DNA of 64,000 nt from Chitinophaga silvisoli (GTDB lineage Bacteria; Bacteroidota; Bacteroidia; Chitinophagales; Chitinophagaceae). The stretch spans positions 124,001-188,000 of the forward strand of contig NZ_QTJV01000003.1 in the NCBI RefSeq assembly GCF_003412465.1. The letters are read 5' to 3'. Positions 8,378 through 15,714 of this stretch are shown one piece after another. Every line of letters starts with the position of its first letter. Positions within the stretch are counted from its first letter, which is position 1. The position numbers and the translations under genes are program-made. The notes under the pieces are model-generated. The model saw nothing but the letters and a program-made list of their open reading frames with translations, was not told the origin of the DNA and ran no database searches.

Positions 8378-8821
8378 CTATCTCAGTCTGTCGAGAGATT
8401 TAATCAGTTTTTCATCTTTATAGATCCCCCTGGCTGCCATGATCAGGAAGATCAGGATCAGCACCGGCAGAAATGCACCCGGCAGGTAAGTAGATGAAGC
8501 AATGGTCTTGCCTGTGCGCTCAAATGCATTCACAAAATCCTGCACTTTGAAGTACTGCAAAGCGATCGCCGCTATTGCCAGAAAAATGTCCAACACAGTC
8601 AGTCTGAATTGCAGTTTCCGGTTTTTGAACAGGAAAATACAGAACAGGGAAAGAGCTACAATCAGCATGTAGACTACAAAGACCATAAAATTAGACTGGG
8701 CATTGAAATACTTGGGAACCTGGTCATCGCTCAGGGTCACTTTGAAAATATCCAGAAACCATGTTCCTACAGAAGCCCCGGCAGCTAACAGAAGGTAAAG
8801 ACTTTGAATGCGTTGTATCAT
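8378..8821 (-). CDS. DUF4293 family inner-membrane protein
   Basis: A 147-residue protein with four hydrophobic segments, at roughly residues 5-25, 45-65, 75-92 and 112-130. The opening MIQRIQSLYLLLA and the C-terminal ARGIYKDEKLIKSLDRLR match the DUF4293 family, which is found mainly in Bacteroidota and has no known function. The topology suggests both ends in the cytoplasm. It converges on uvrA and shares its terminator. No promoter was identified with confidence. Confidence 0.85.
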   Translation of the reverse strand: MIQRIQSLYLLLAAGASVGTWFLDIFKVTLSDDQVPKYFNAQSNFMVFVVYMLIVALSLFCIFLFKNRKLQFRLTVLDIFLAIAAIALQYFKVQDFVNAFERTGKTIASSTYLPGAFLPVLILIFLIMAARGIYKDEKLIKSLDRLR

Positions 8822-9300
8822 GTTATTCAGGCAAATTAATACGCGGTAAAAATAAGTAAATATTTCATTTATGCCGGCTGCAGGTACTGCCTTCGCAGTG
8901 AAAAGTACCGCAATCTTATGCCTGAGCCGTACTTAATCCGCTCATAACCCGCAAATATCCCGCCTCTTTTAGAATGCGGGTCACAGGCGGCTTATATGCG
9001 GGTTATCTGCGGGTTATCTGCGGAATATCTCCCTTAGAAGGTAGGCTACAGCTTGTCTTAGTACAGAAAAACCTTACAGTTGACGTATTGTATGCAGAAT
9101 TAGCTTTACACGGAGCGATGGTTTAGCCTGATTCGGGTATAGCTTCAAGGTGCCTGTGCCTGAGGCTATTATAAAAAATACCAGGCGGTATAATAGTAGT
9201 GTTAAAAGTGTCATCCAAACATATAATACTGACATATTAGAGCATCCTTTCCTGCAATACTTTGTATATTGCACGCCCAAGAACAATCTCTTATTGAATT
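8822..9300. repeat. 479-base non-coding region with GCGGGTTAT repeats
   Basis: No convincing gene lies here. Three tandem 11-bp units (TGCGGGTTATC twice, then TGCGGAATATC) occupy 8997-9029. Inverted copies, ATAACCCGCA and AATATCCCGC, lie at 8944-8963, so the whole can fold into a long imperfect hairpin. A second small hairpin, ACTGC-CTTC-GCAGT, sits at 8886-8899 inside a GGTACT/AGTACC pair. A maeB promoter was not identified; TACTTTG near 9261 is one base short of the consensus. Confidence 0.6.
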
Positions 9301-11577
9301 ATGGCAAGAAAACAGAACAAGCAGGATGCTTTAGACTATCATGCTTTAGGCCGGCCTGGAAAGATCGAAGTAATACCTACTAAAAACACCAAAACACAAT
9401 GGGATCTCTCCCTCGCTTATTCTCCCGGAGTAGCTGAGCCCTGCAAGGAAATTCACAAAGACGTAGAAAATGTTTATAAATACACTGCCAAGGGCAACCT
9501 GGTAGCGGTTATCAGCAATGGTACCGCGGTACTGGGCCTGGGTGATATCGGTCCTGAAGCCGGTAAACCTGTAATGGAAGGAAAGGCGGTATTGTTCAAG
9601 ATCTTCGCAGATATTGATGTGTTTGATATTGAACTGAATACCAAGAATGTAGATGAGTTTGTGAACGTGGTAAAAGCCATGGAGCCAACCTTTGGGGGTA
9701 TCAACCTGGAAGATATCAAGAGTCCCGAGTGTTTTGAAATAGAAGATCGCCTGAAAAAGGAACTGAAGATCCCTATCATGCACGATGACCAGCATGGTAC
9801 GGCTATCATTTCCAGTGCTGCCCTGCTGAATGCAATGGACCTGGTGAAGAAAGATATCACGCAGGTGAGAATCGTATTCAACGGTGCCGGTGCCGCTGCT
9901 ATGGCCTGCGTAAAACTGTACGTAGCCCTGGGTGCAAAAAAGGAAAACATCGTGATGTTTGACAAGGATGGCGTGATCAATACCAGCCGTGCCGGATTGT
10001 CAGAACTGCACAGCCAGTTCGCAACAAGCTCCGGCGTAACTACGCTGGCAGAAGCGCTGAATGGTGCCGATGTATTTGTTGGATTATCAGTAGGGAATGT
10101 GGTGACACCAGAGATGATCAAATCGATGGCTGCTAATCCGGTAGTATTTGCGATGGCGAATCCTGATCCTGAAATCGCTTATGATCTTGCTATCGCTTCA
10201 CGTCCTGATGTGATTATGGCTACAGGCCGTTCCGATCATCCTAACCAGGTGAACAATGTATTGGGTTTCCCTTACATCTTCCGTGGTGCGCTGGATGTAC
10301 GAGCTACACAGATCAATGAGGCGATGAAACTAGCTGCTGTGAATGCACTGGCAGAACTGGCCAAGGAACCGGTACCTGATATCGTGAACCTGGCTTACAA
10401 CGAAAAGAATATTTATTTCGGTCCCCGCTATATCATTCCAAAACCGCTGGATCCGCGCCTGCTCAGTCATGTAGCACCAGCAGTGGCAAAAGCAGCAATG
10501 GAAAGTGGTGTGGCACAGCAGCCGATCACCAACTGGGAAGAGTATACGAATATCCTGAATAAGCGCCTGGGACTGGACAACCAGCTCTTCCGCGTGATTG
10601 GTACCAAAGCCCGTCAGGATCCACGCAAGGTGGTGTTTGCTGAGGCAGACAACCTGAAGGTATTAAAAGCTTCCCAGGTAGTAAGAGACGAAGGTATTGC
10701 CTACCCGATCCTGCTGGGCAATGAGCAAAGGATCAGGAACCTGGCTGCAGAAAATGGTATAGAGCTGGAAGATACTGTGATCATCGATCCTAAGAGTGAT
10801 GAGATGACAGAAAAGCGGCATCAGTTTGGAGAGCTGTTCTTCCGGAAACGCCAGCGCAAAGGCTTTAACCAGTACGAAGCGAAGAAGGTAATGCGTGAAC
10901 GTAACTACTTTGGTTGTATGATGGTGGAAACCGGTGAGGCAGATGCCTTGATTTCCGGCCTGACGCGTAATTATCCTGACACGATCCGTCCGGCATTGCA
11001 TGTGATAGGTACCGCGCCCAATGTAAAGCGGGTGGCGGGTATGTATATCATCAATACCAAGCGCGGTCCGCTGTTCCTGGCAGATACTACGGTGAACTTC
11101 AATCCTACTGCCGAAGAACTGGCCGAGATCACACTGCTGGTAGCGGAGGAAGTAAAGCAATTTAATATCACGCCGCGCATCGCAATGGTGTCTTATTCCA
11201 ACTTTGGTTCCAGCCCGACCCCTGAGGCACAGCTGGTAGCCAGGGCAAGAGAGATCGTAAAGATGAGAGAACCCTCACTGATTGTAGATGGTGAAATTCA
11301 GGCGGCGATGGCATTCAATAAAGAGATCCTGAAGGATAGCTATCCTTTCAGTGAGCTGATAGACCAGGAAGTTAATACCCTGATCTTCCCGAACCTCACT
11401 GCGGGCAACGTAGCCTACAACCTGTTGCAGGAAGTAGCGGGCTTTGACGCAATCGGGCCTATCCTGCTGGGTATCAAAAAACCAGTACACATCCTGCAAT
11501 TGGGTAGTACTGTAAGACAGATCGTGAACATGGTGAATATCGCTGTGGTAGAAGCACAGCACAAGTGCTGCAAATAA
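9301..11577 (+). CDS. maeB: NADP-dependent malic enzyme with phosphotransacetylase-like domain
   Basis: A 758-residue fusion enzyme that oxidatively decarboxylates malate to pyruvate. The malic N-terminal domain covers about residues 15-160 (YSPGVAEPCKEI, PIMHDDQHGTA). The Rossmann domain covers about 165-405 (VFNGAGAAAMACVKLYVALG). Residues from about 430 onward resemble phosphate acetyltransferase (VVFAEADNLKVLKA, ADALISGLTRNYPDTIRPAL), which in MaeB proteins is a regulatory rather than a catalytic unit. Length matches the E. coli MaeB type. The gene stands alone with a terminator-like hairpin after it. Confidence 0.95.
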   Translation: MARKQNKQDALDYHALGRPGKIEVIPTKNTKTQWDLSLAYSPGVAEPCKEIHKDVENVYKYTAKGNLVAVISNGTAVLGLGDIGPEAGKPVMEGKAVLFKIFADIDVFDIELNTKNVDEFVNVVKAMEPTFGGINLEDIKSPECFEIEDRLKKELKIPIMHDDQHGTAIISSAALLNAMDLVKKDITQVRIVFNGAGAAAMACVKLYVALGAKKENIVMFDKDGVINTSRAGLSELHSQFATSSGVTTLAEALNGADVFVGLSVGNVVTPEMIKSMAANPVVFAMANPDPEIAYDLAIASRPDVIMATGRSDHPNQVNNVLGFPYIFRGALDVRATQINEAMKLAAVNALAELAKEPVPDIVNLAYNEKNIYFGPRYIIPKPLDPRLLSHVAPAVAKAAMESGVAQQPITNWEEYTNILNKRLGLDNQLFRVIGTKARQDPRKVVFAEADNLKVLKASQVVRDEGIAYPILLGNEQRIRNLAAENGIELEDTVIIDPKSDEMTEKRHQFGELFFRKRQRKGFNQYEAKKVMRERNYFGCMMVETGEADALISGLTRNYPDTIRPALHVIGTAPNVKRVAGMYIINTKRGPLFLADTTVNFNPTAEELAEITLLVAEEVKQFNITPRIAMVSYSNFGSSPTPEAQLVARAREIVKMREPSLIVDGEIQAAMAFNKEILKDSYPFSELIDQEVNTLIFPNLTAGNVAYNLLQEVAGFDAIGPILLGIKKPVHILQLGSTVRQIVNMVNIAVVEAQHKCCK

Positions 11578-11586
11578 TATAATTTA

Positions 11587-11621
11587 CTGGTCTCTGTCCA
11601 CGGGCAGAGATCAGTATCTTT
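11587..11621 (+). terminator. terminator after maeB
   Basis: CTGGTCTCTG (11587-11596) pairs with CAGAGATCAG (11605-11614) with one mismatch, followed by TATCTTTAT. The next gene begins 21 bases later, so its own promoter must overlap this structure or it is read through. Confidence 0.65.
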
Positions 11622-11634
11622 ATATAAAAAAAGC

Positions 11635-12666
11635 ATGCAGTACATCTCCCGGAAAAAGACCTTCTTTCCACTGAATCCTGCATTTCGCGGGTACCTCAAA
11701 CTATATGAGCGGGAGATTCGGCTGCCGGTATCTTACGAGGAGCTCCGCTATTATGATTCCAGCATTCCTGTATATGACAAGAACGGGAATGACACACTCT
11801 GGGAATCTGTATTTTATCCTGATAGTATGTATGGCCCGCTGAAGGCGGGATTGAAAAGAATCTACTCCATTCTCAAGGCTGGTGGTGACCAGGCTGCGGA
11901 AGAGCATTTGCAGGTGGAGCGGATTGATTACTGCACTTTTGGGAATTCACATCCTTTCCGTATCAGGATTGTCAATACTTACAACGAAGTTTACGATTAT
12001 TTTTATATCAAGACGGCCGATGCTTCCCGCATTTATGGTTTAGAGCTGGAACACATTTTGTCTCCATACTGGATGAGTTATATTGTGGATGGGAACACGC
12101 TGGTGGAGGAGCATATTGCGGGTGTGCCGGGAGATCAGTTTATAGACCATTATTTGCAGCGGCCGGAGTTTAACCCAAAGCGTATAGCCAAGGAGTTTGT
12201 GAAGTTCAACGAGCGTTGTTTTGTTCGCCTGCTGGGAGATATGCGATCGTACAATTTTGTATTTGACATCACGCCTGATTTCGATGACGTGCAGTTCAGG
12301 ATCAGGGCAATCGACTTTGACCAGCAGTTCTACGAGGGAAAGCGCACCTTGTACATGCCCCAGTTTTTCAAGGAGAATAAGATTTTTGTAGATCTGGCCA
12401 TCAAGCATTTGAACGCGGAAGTAGTAAAGCAGTATCAGCAGGAAGAGCGCTCGCTCATAGCCCGCAGAATCAAGGCGCACAGGCATAGGATTAAGGACCT
12501 CAGGGATGTGATTATGACGGACCGCGTATCGTTTCCTGAAAAAATTACGCAGCTGGGGGAAGAGCTGGCTCAGTATTATGATGATCCGGTGTTTGCCAGG
12601 TGTAAGACGATGGGGGAAATCATAGAGCGGAGTTTGAAAAGGTTGCTGGTAAAAAGTTTGAGATAG
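11635..12666 (+). CDS. conserved protein of unknown function with kinase-like catalytic motifs
   Basis: I do not recognise this 343-residue protein as a named family. It is soluble, with no signal peptide or membrane segment. Residues 201-208 read GDMRSYNF and residues 223-230 read IRAIDFDQ. The pairing D202-x4-N207, then D227-F-D229 about 20 residues later, resembles the catalytic loop and metal-binding DFG/DFD of protein-kinase-like folds (aminoglycoside kinases, HipA). An upstream VEEHIAGVPGD could be a hinge region. A glycine-rich nucleotide loop is not evident. The C-terminal 90 residues are basic and helical. The gene starts 57 bases after maeB and ends in a good hairpin. The kinase assignment is an inference from spacing only. 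Confidence 0.6.
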   Translation: MQYISRKKTFFPLNPAFRGYLKLYEREIRLPVSYEELRYYDSSIPVYDKNGNDTLWESVFYPDSMYGPLKAGLKRIYSILKAGGDQAAEEHLQVERIDYCTFGNSHPFRIRIVNTYNEVYDYFYIKTADASRIYGLELEHILSPYWMSYIVDGNTLVEEHIAGVPGDQFIDHYLQRPEFNPKRIAKEFVKFNERCFVRLLGDMRSYNFVFDITPDFDDVQFRIRAIDFDQQFYEGKRTLYMPQFFKENKIFVDLAIKHLNAEVVKQYQQEERSLIARRIKAHRHRIKDLRDVIMTDRVSFPEKITQLGEELAQYYDDPVFARCKTMGEIIERSLKRLLVKSLR

Positions 12667-12671
12667 ACAAT

Positions 12672-12704
12672 AAAACCGCTGCTGCCGAAGATGAAAGCGG
12701 TTTT
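12672..12704 (+). terminator. terminator after the kinase-like gene
   Basis: AAAACCGCT and AGCGGTTTT form a 9-bp stem around a 15-base loop, 6 bases after the stop. The second arm supplies four Ts, and TGTTTTT follows a few bases later. Confidence 0.7.
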
Positions 12705-12756
12705 GTCGCTGTTTTTCCGGCAGGTAATGATTTAACTTTTATTTAAATGGATACAC

Positions 12757-12764
12757 TATCTTTG
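12757..12764 (+). promoter_or_regulatory. -7 promoter element of mlaE-mlaF
   Basis: TATCTTTG matches TAnnTTTG and ends only 7 bases before the mlaE ATG at 12772. The transcript should be leaderless or nearly so. No clear -33 TTTG is seen. Confidence 0.65.
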
Positions 12765-12771
12765 GCCCGTT

Positions 12772-13521
12772 ATGGAGTTTAGATTCTTTCATCATTTCGG
12801 AAGCTACCTGCTTATGCTAAAAGGAATGTTTTCCCGCCCGGAAAACATGAGGATGTATTGGAAAGAGTTCATGCGGCAGTGTGTGGATATCGGTATCGGT
12901 TCACTGGGTATCGTATTCATCATCTCCCTGTTCATGGGAGCTGTAACCACCGTACAGATTGCTTATCAGCTGGTAAGCCCGATCATCCCCAAAGCTACGA
13001 TAGCCCAGGTAGTACGTGATACCATCATACTCGAGTTTGCCCCTACACTGACCTGTATCGTACTGGCAGGTGTAGTTGGTTCCAAGATTGCATCTGAGCT
13101 GGGTAATATGCGTGTATCCGAACAGATTGATGCTCAGGAAATCATGGGTATCAATACCCGGGGCTACCTGATTGCACCAAAAATTATGGCATCCCTGATC
13201 ATGATCCCATGCCTGATCTGCATCGCTGGTTTTCTTGGTATCTGGGGTGGTCTCAAAGCCGGTGAATTGGGCGGTATTCTCTCCGCGGAACAATTCTGGC
13301 AGGGTTTAAGGCAGGAATGGAAACCATATAACATCTTCTTCGCACTCTTCAAATCATTCGTATTCGCGTTCATTATATCCAGTGTACCCTCATATTACGG
13401 ATACTATGTACAGGGTGGTGCGCTGGAAATCGGTAAAGCAAGTACCCGTGCCGTGGTGGTGACCTGTGTATTGATATTATTCATGGACTACATACTGGCG
13501 GCGATACTGCTGCAAAATTAA
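12772..13521 (+). CDS. mlaE: MlaE-type lipid ABC transporter permease
   Basis: A 249-residue permease of the MlaE/TrgD1 family that works with an MCE protein to move phospholipids between the inner and outer membranes. About five membrane segments are visible. The conserved stretch EFAPTLTCIVLAGVVGSKIASELGNM, followed by EQIDAQEIMGIN, is the family hallmark; it corresponds to the coupling region that contacts the ATPase. Start ATG 12772 lies just after a -7 element. The ATPase gene follows after 10 bases. No mlaD (MCE) gene follows, so the substrate-binding partner must be encoded elsewhere. Confidence 0.93.
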   Translation: MEFRFFHHFGSYLLMLKGMFSRPENMRMYWKEFMRQCVDIGIGSLGIVFIISLFMGAVTTVQIAYQLVSPIIPKATIAQVVRDTIILEFAPTLTCIVLAGVVGSKIASELGNMRVSEQIDAQEIMGINTRGYLIAPKIMASLIMIPCLICIAGFLGIWGGLKAGELGGILSAEQFWQGLRQEWKPYNIFFALFKSFVFAFIISSVPSYYGYYVQGGALEIGKASTRAVVVTCVLILFMDYILAAILLQN

Positions 13522-13531
13522 CATAGACTAC

Positions 13532-14335
13532 ATGATCGAATTAGTTAATATAAAGAAAGGCTTCGGGGAAAAGGTAATTCTGCCAGATGTGTCGGCGGTA
13601 ATGGAGACAGGCAAGGTGAACCTGATCATTGGCTCCAGTGGTAGTGGTAAGACGGTAATGATGAAGTGCATGGTAGGCCTGATGGAAATAGACGGTGGCA
13701 AGATCCTGTACGATGGCCAGGATTTTACCAATATGCCTGAGCAGGATCGTAAGAATATACGCCGCCAGATCGGGATGCTTTTCCAGGGATCTGCACTATT
13801 CGATAGTATGACGGTAGAACAAAACGTGATGTTTCCCCTGGATATGTTTTCTACAGGCACTCTGAAAGAAAAGAAGGCCCGTGTGATGGAATGCCTGGAA
13901 AGGGTACAGCTGAAAGATGCCGCTAAGAAGTTCCCGGCAGAGATTAGTGGGGGGATGAAGAAAAGGGTCGGTATTGCACGTGCTATCGTTTTGAATCCCA
14001 AATACTTATTTTGTGATGAGCCAAACTCTGGCCTGGATCCGCAGACTTCCCTGCTGATTGATAAGCTGATTAAGGAAATCACGCATGAATTCAACATGAC
14101 CACGGTCATTAATACACACGATATGAATACGGTGATGGAGAGTGGAGATCATATCGTATACATGTACCAGGGTAAAAAGCAATGGGAAGGCTCCAACAAG
14201 GATATCATTTTCAGTAAGGATGAGAAGTTGAATGACTTCATTTTCGCGTCAGACTTCCTGCGGGATGCAAAGGAAATGAGGCAGATGGAAATGTTCCAGG
14301 AGAAGGACTGGCGGAATAAGCTAAAGAAAAGTTAG
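13532..14335 (+). CDS. mlaF: MlaF-type ABC transporter ATP-binding protein
   Basis: A 267-residue ATPase, partner of the permease just upstream (10-base gap, same operon). Walker A is GSSGSGKT near residue 33, the Q-loop lies in GMLFQGSALFD, the signature is ISGGMKKRVGIARAI and Walker B is YLFCDEPNSGLDP. The GGMKKR form of the signature is the one usual in MlaF and Ttg2A proteins. The C-terminus extends about 30 residues past the H-loop (NTHDMNTVMESGDHI). A hairpin with a short T-run follows the gene. Confidence 0.93.
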   Translation: MIELVNIKKGFGEKVILPDVSAVMETGKVNLIIGSSGSGKTVMMKCMVGLMEIDGGKILYDGQDFTNMPEQDRKNIRRQIGMLFQGSALFDSMTVEQNVMFPLDMFSTGTLKEKKARVMECLERVQLKDAAKKFPAEISGGMKKRVGIARAIVLNPKYLFCDEPNSGLDPQTSLLIDKLIKEITHEFNMTTVINTHDMNTVMESGDHIVYMYQGKKQWEGSNKDIIFSKDEKLNDFIFASDFLRDAKEMRQMEMFQEKDWRNKLKKS

Positions 14336-14353
14336 TACCGGAAACGGTAATTA

Positions 14354-14402
14354 AGACTGGTGCCGGCATACCCAAATGCCTGATAGCGGGCCGGTCTATT
14401 TT
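14354..14402 (+). terminator. terminator after mlaF
   Basis: AGACTGG with GCC pairs imperfectly with GGGCCGGTCT; an inner GGCAT/ATGCC stem also forms. ATTTTG follows. It lies 19 bases after the mlaF stop. Confidence 0.55.
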
Positions 14403-14496
14403 GACTCCCTAAGCATTTACCTGGGAAAAAAACGCCCAAAACATGACCACGGACATTAAAAAAACGTGAACAGGACCACAATCAGTAAATTATTGA

Positions 14497-14527
14497 TTGG
14501 GAATATGGGATTAGGGGGTTATTTTTG
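14497..14527 (+). promoter_or_regulatory. promoter of sucD
   Basis: TTG (14497-14499), 20 bases, then TATTTTTG (14520-14527) gives a full -33/-7 promoter. The leader to the ATG at 14561 is about 28 bases. It also shows that the open frame from the TTG at 14525 is not the true start. Confidence 0.7.
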
Positions 14528-14560
14528 CCAATAACATTACAAACACATAAACCAAGCGCG

Positions 14561-15442
14561 ATGAGTGTTTTAGTTAATAAGAACAGCAAAGTGATTGTAC
14601 AGGGTTTCACCGGTACAGAAGGCACATTCCATGCCACACAGATGATAGAGTATGGCACGCAGGTAGTAGGCGGCGTTACGCCGGGTAAAGGCGGCACCAA
14701 GCACCTGGAACGTCCGGTTTTCAATACGGTAGATGATGCCGTAAAAGCAACCGGCGCTAATGTATCCATCATTTTTGTACCACCGGGCTTCGCTGCAGAT
14801 GCAATCATGGAAGCTGCTGAAGCAGGTATCGAACTGATAGTTTGTATTACCGAAGGTATCCCTGTACAGGATATGATCCGTGCGAAAAACTTCCTGGTAG
14901 GTCGTTCTTCCCGCCTGATCGGTCCTAACTGCCCTGGTGTAATCACTGCTGAAGAAGCTAAAGTAGGCATCATGCCAGGTTTTATCTTCAAGAAAGGTAA
15001 CATTGGTATCGTATCCAAATCCGGTACCCTGACATACGAAGCTGCTGACCAGGTAGTTAAAGCTGGTCTGGGCGTATCTACAGCTATCGGTATCGGTGGC
15101 GACCCTATCATTGGTACACCAACCAAAGAAGCGGTTGAACTGCTGATGAACGATCCTGAAACCGTAGGTATCATCATGATTGGTGAAATCGGTGGTAGTA
15201 TGGAAGCTGACGCTGCAAAATGGATCAAAGAAAACGGTACTAAACCAGTAGTTGGTTTCATCGCTGGCCAGACAGCGCCTCCGGGCCGCCGTATGGGTCA
15301 CGCCGGTGCTATCATCGGTGGTGCTGACGATACTGCTGCTGCTAAGATGAAAATCATGGCTGAATGTGGTATCCATGTAGTAGCAAGTCCGGCTGACATT
15401 GGAAAAACAATGGCATCTGTACTGAAAGCTGCAAAAGCTTAA
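14561..15442 (+). CDS. sucD: succinyl-CoA synthetase (ADP-forming) subunit alpha
   Basis: A 293-residue alpha subunit that carries the phosphohistidine of the TCA-cycle step succinyl-CoA to succinate. The N-terminal CoA-binding Rossmann domain shows [16 protein letters not shown], and the ligase domain has the active-site histidine in [20 protein letters not shown] and SKSGTLTYE are also typical. The ATG at 14561 is chosen because the promoter -7 element lies just upstream. The beta subunit gene sucC is not adjacent, so the two subunits are encoded apart. A strong terminator follows. Confidence 0.96.
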   Translation: MSVLVNKNSKVIVQGFTGTEGTFHATQMIEYGTQVVGGVTPGKGGTKHLERPVFNTVDDAVKATGANVSIIFVPPGFAADAIMEAAEAGIELIVCITEGIPVQDMIRAKNFLVGRSSRLIGPNCPGVITAEEAKVGIMPGFIFKKGNIGIVSKSGTLTYEAADQVVKAGLGVSTAIGIGGDPIIGTPTKEAVELLMNDPETVGIIMIGEIGGSMEADAAKWIKENGTKPVVGFIAGQTAPPGRRMGHAGAIIGGADDTAAAKMKIMAECGIHVVASPADIGKTMASVLKAAKA

Positions 15443-15466
15443 TAATAAACTAACTGTATAATAATT

Positions 15467-15507
15467 ATCCTCCTGTCGGGCTGTTGCCAGCAGGAGGATT
15501 TTTTTTG
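15467..15507 (+). terminator. terminator after sucD
   Basis: ATCCTCCTG (15467-15475) pairs perfectly with CAGGAGGAT (15491-15499), followed by a run of eight or nine Ts. Confidence 0.92.
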
Positions 15508-15511
15508 CTTA

Positions 15512-15546
15512 TTCCATTTCAGTTACCTTCGGCTCCTGAAATGGAA
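15512..15546. repeat. 11-bp inverted repeat downstream of sucD
   Basis: TTCCATTTCAG and CTGAAATGGAA form a perfect 11-bp stem with a 13-base loop, just after the sucD terminator. There is no T-run. Function unknown; the rest of the gap to 15714 holds no gene. Confidence 0.6.
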
Positions 15547-15700
15547 GCATAGCCGGAGGGCCTGCCGCCGGCAAGAAGAACCTATATTTTTATATTTACC
15601 TTTATGGAATAGGACCCCTTATCTGCATCCTATTTGTGACGGAAACACGGTCATAACTCATTTATCATTTTCTTTCCGGAAGAGTAACATATCCGGCAGC

Positions 15701-15707
15701 TAAGGAG
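15701..15707 (+). promoter_or_regulatory. Shine-Dalgarno site of the alpha-2-macroglobulin gene
   Basis: TAAGGAG lies 7 bases before the ATG at 15715. It supports this start over the internal ATG that begins the hydrophobic signal segment (residue 18). Strong Shine-Dalgarno sites are unusual in this window. Confidence 0.6.
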
Positions 15708-15714
15708 TTTTATA

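Noticed and set aside
9074..9286. Small minus-strand open frame with a hydrophobic stretch upstream of maeB
   Set aside because: It begins with TTG, has no promoter or ribosome site, and lies in a region expected to hold the maeB promoter. Not enough to call a gene.
14570..15376. 268-codon minus-strand open frame inside sucD
   Set aside because: Shadow of sucD codon bias; aromatic- and Cys-rich with no domain. Similar shadows inside uvrA, atpA and the alpha-2-macroglobulin gene were dropped for the same reason.
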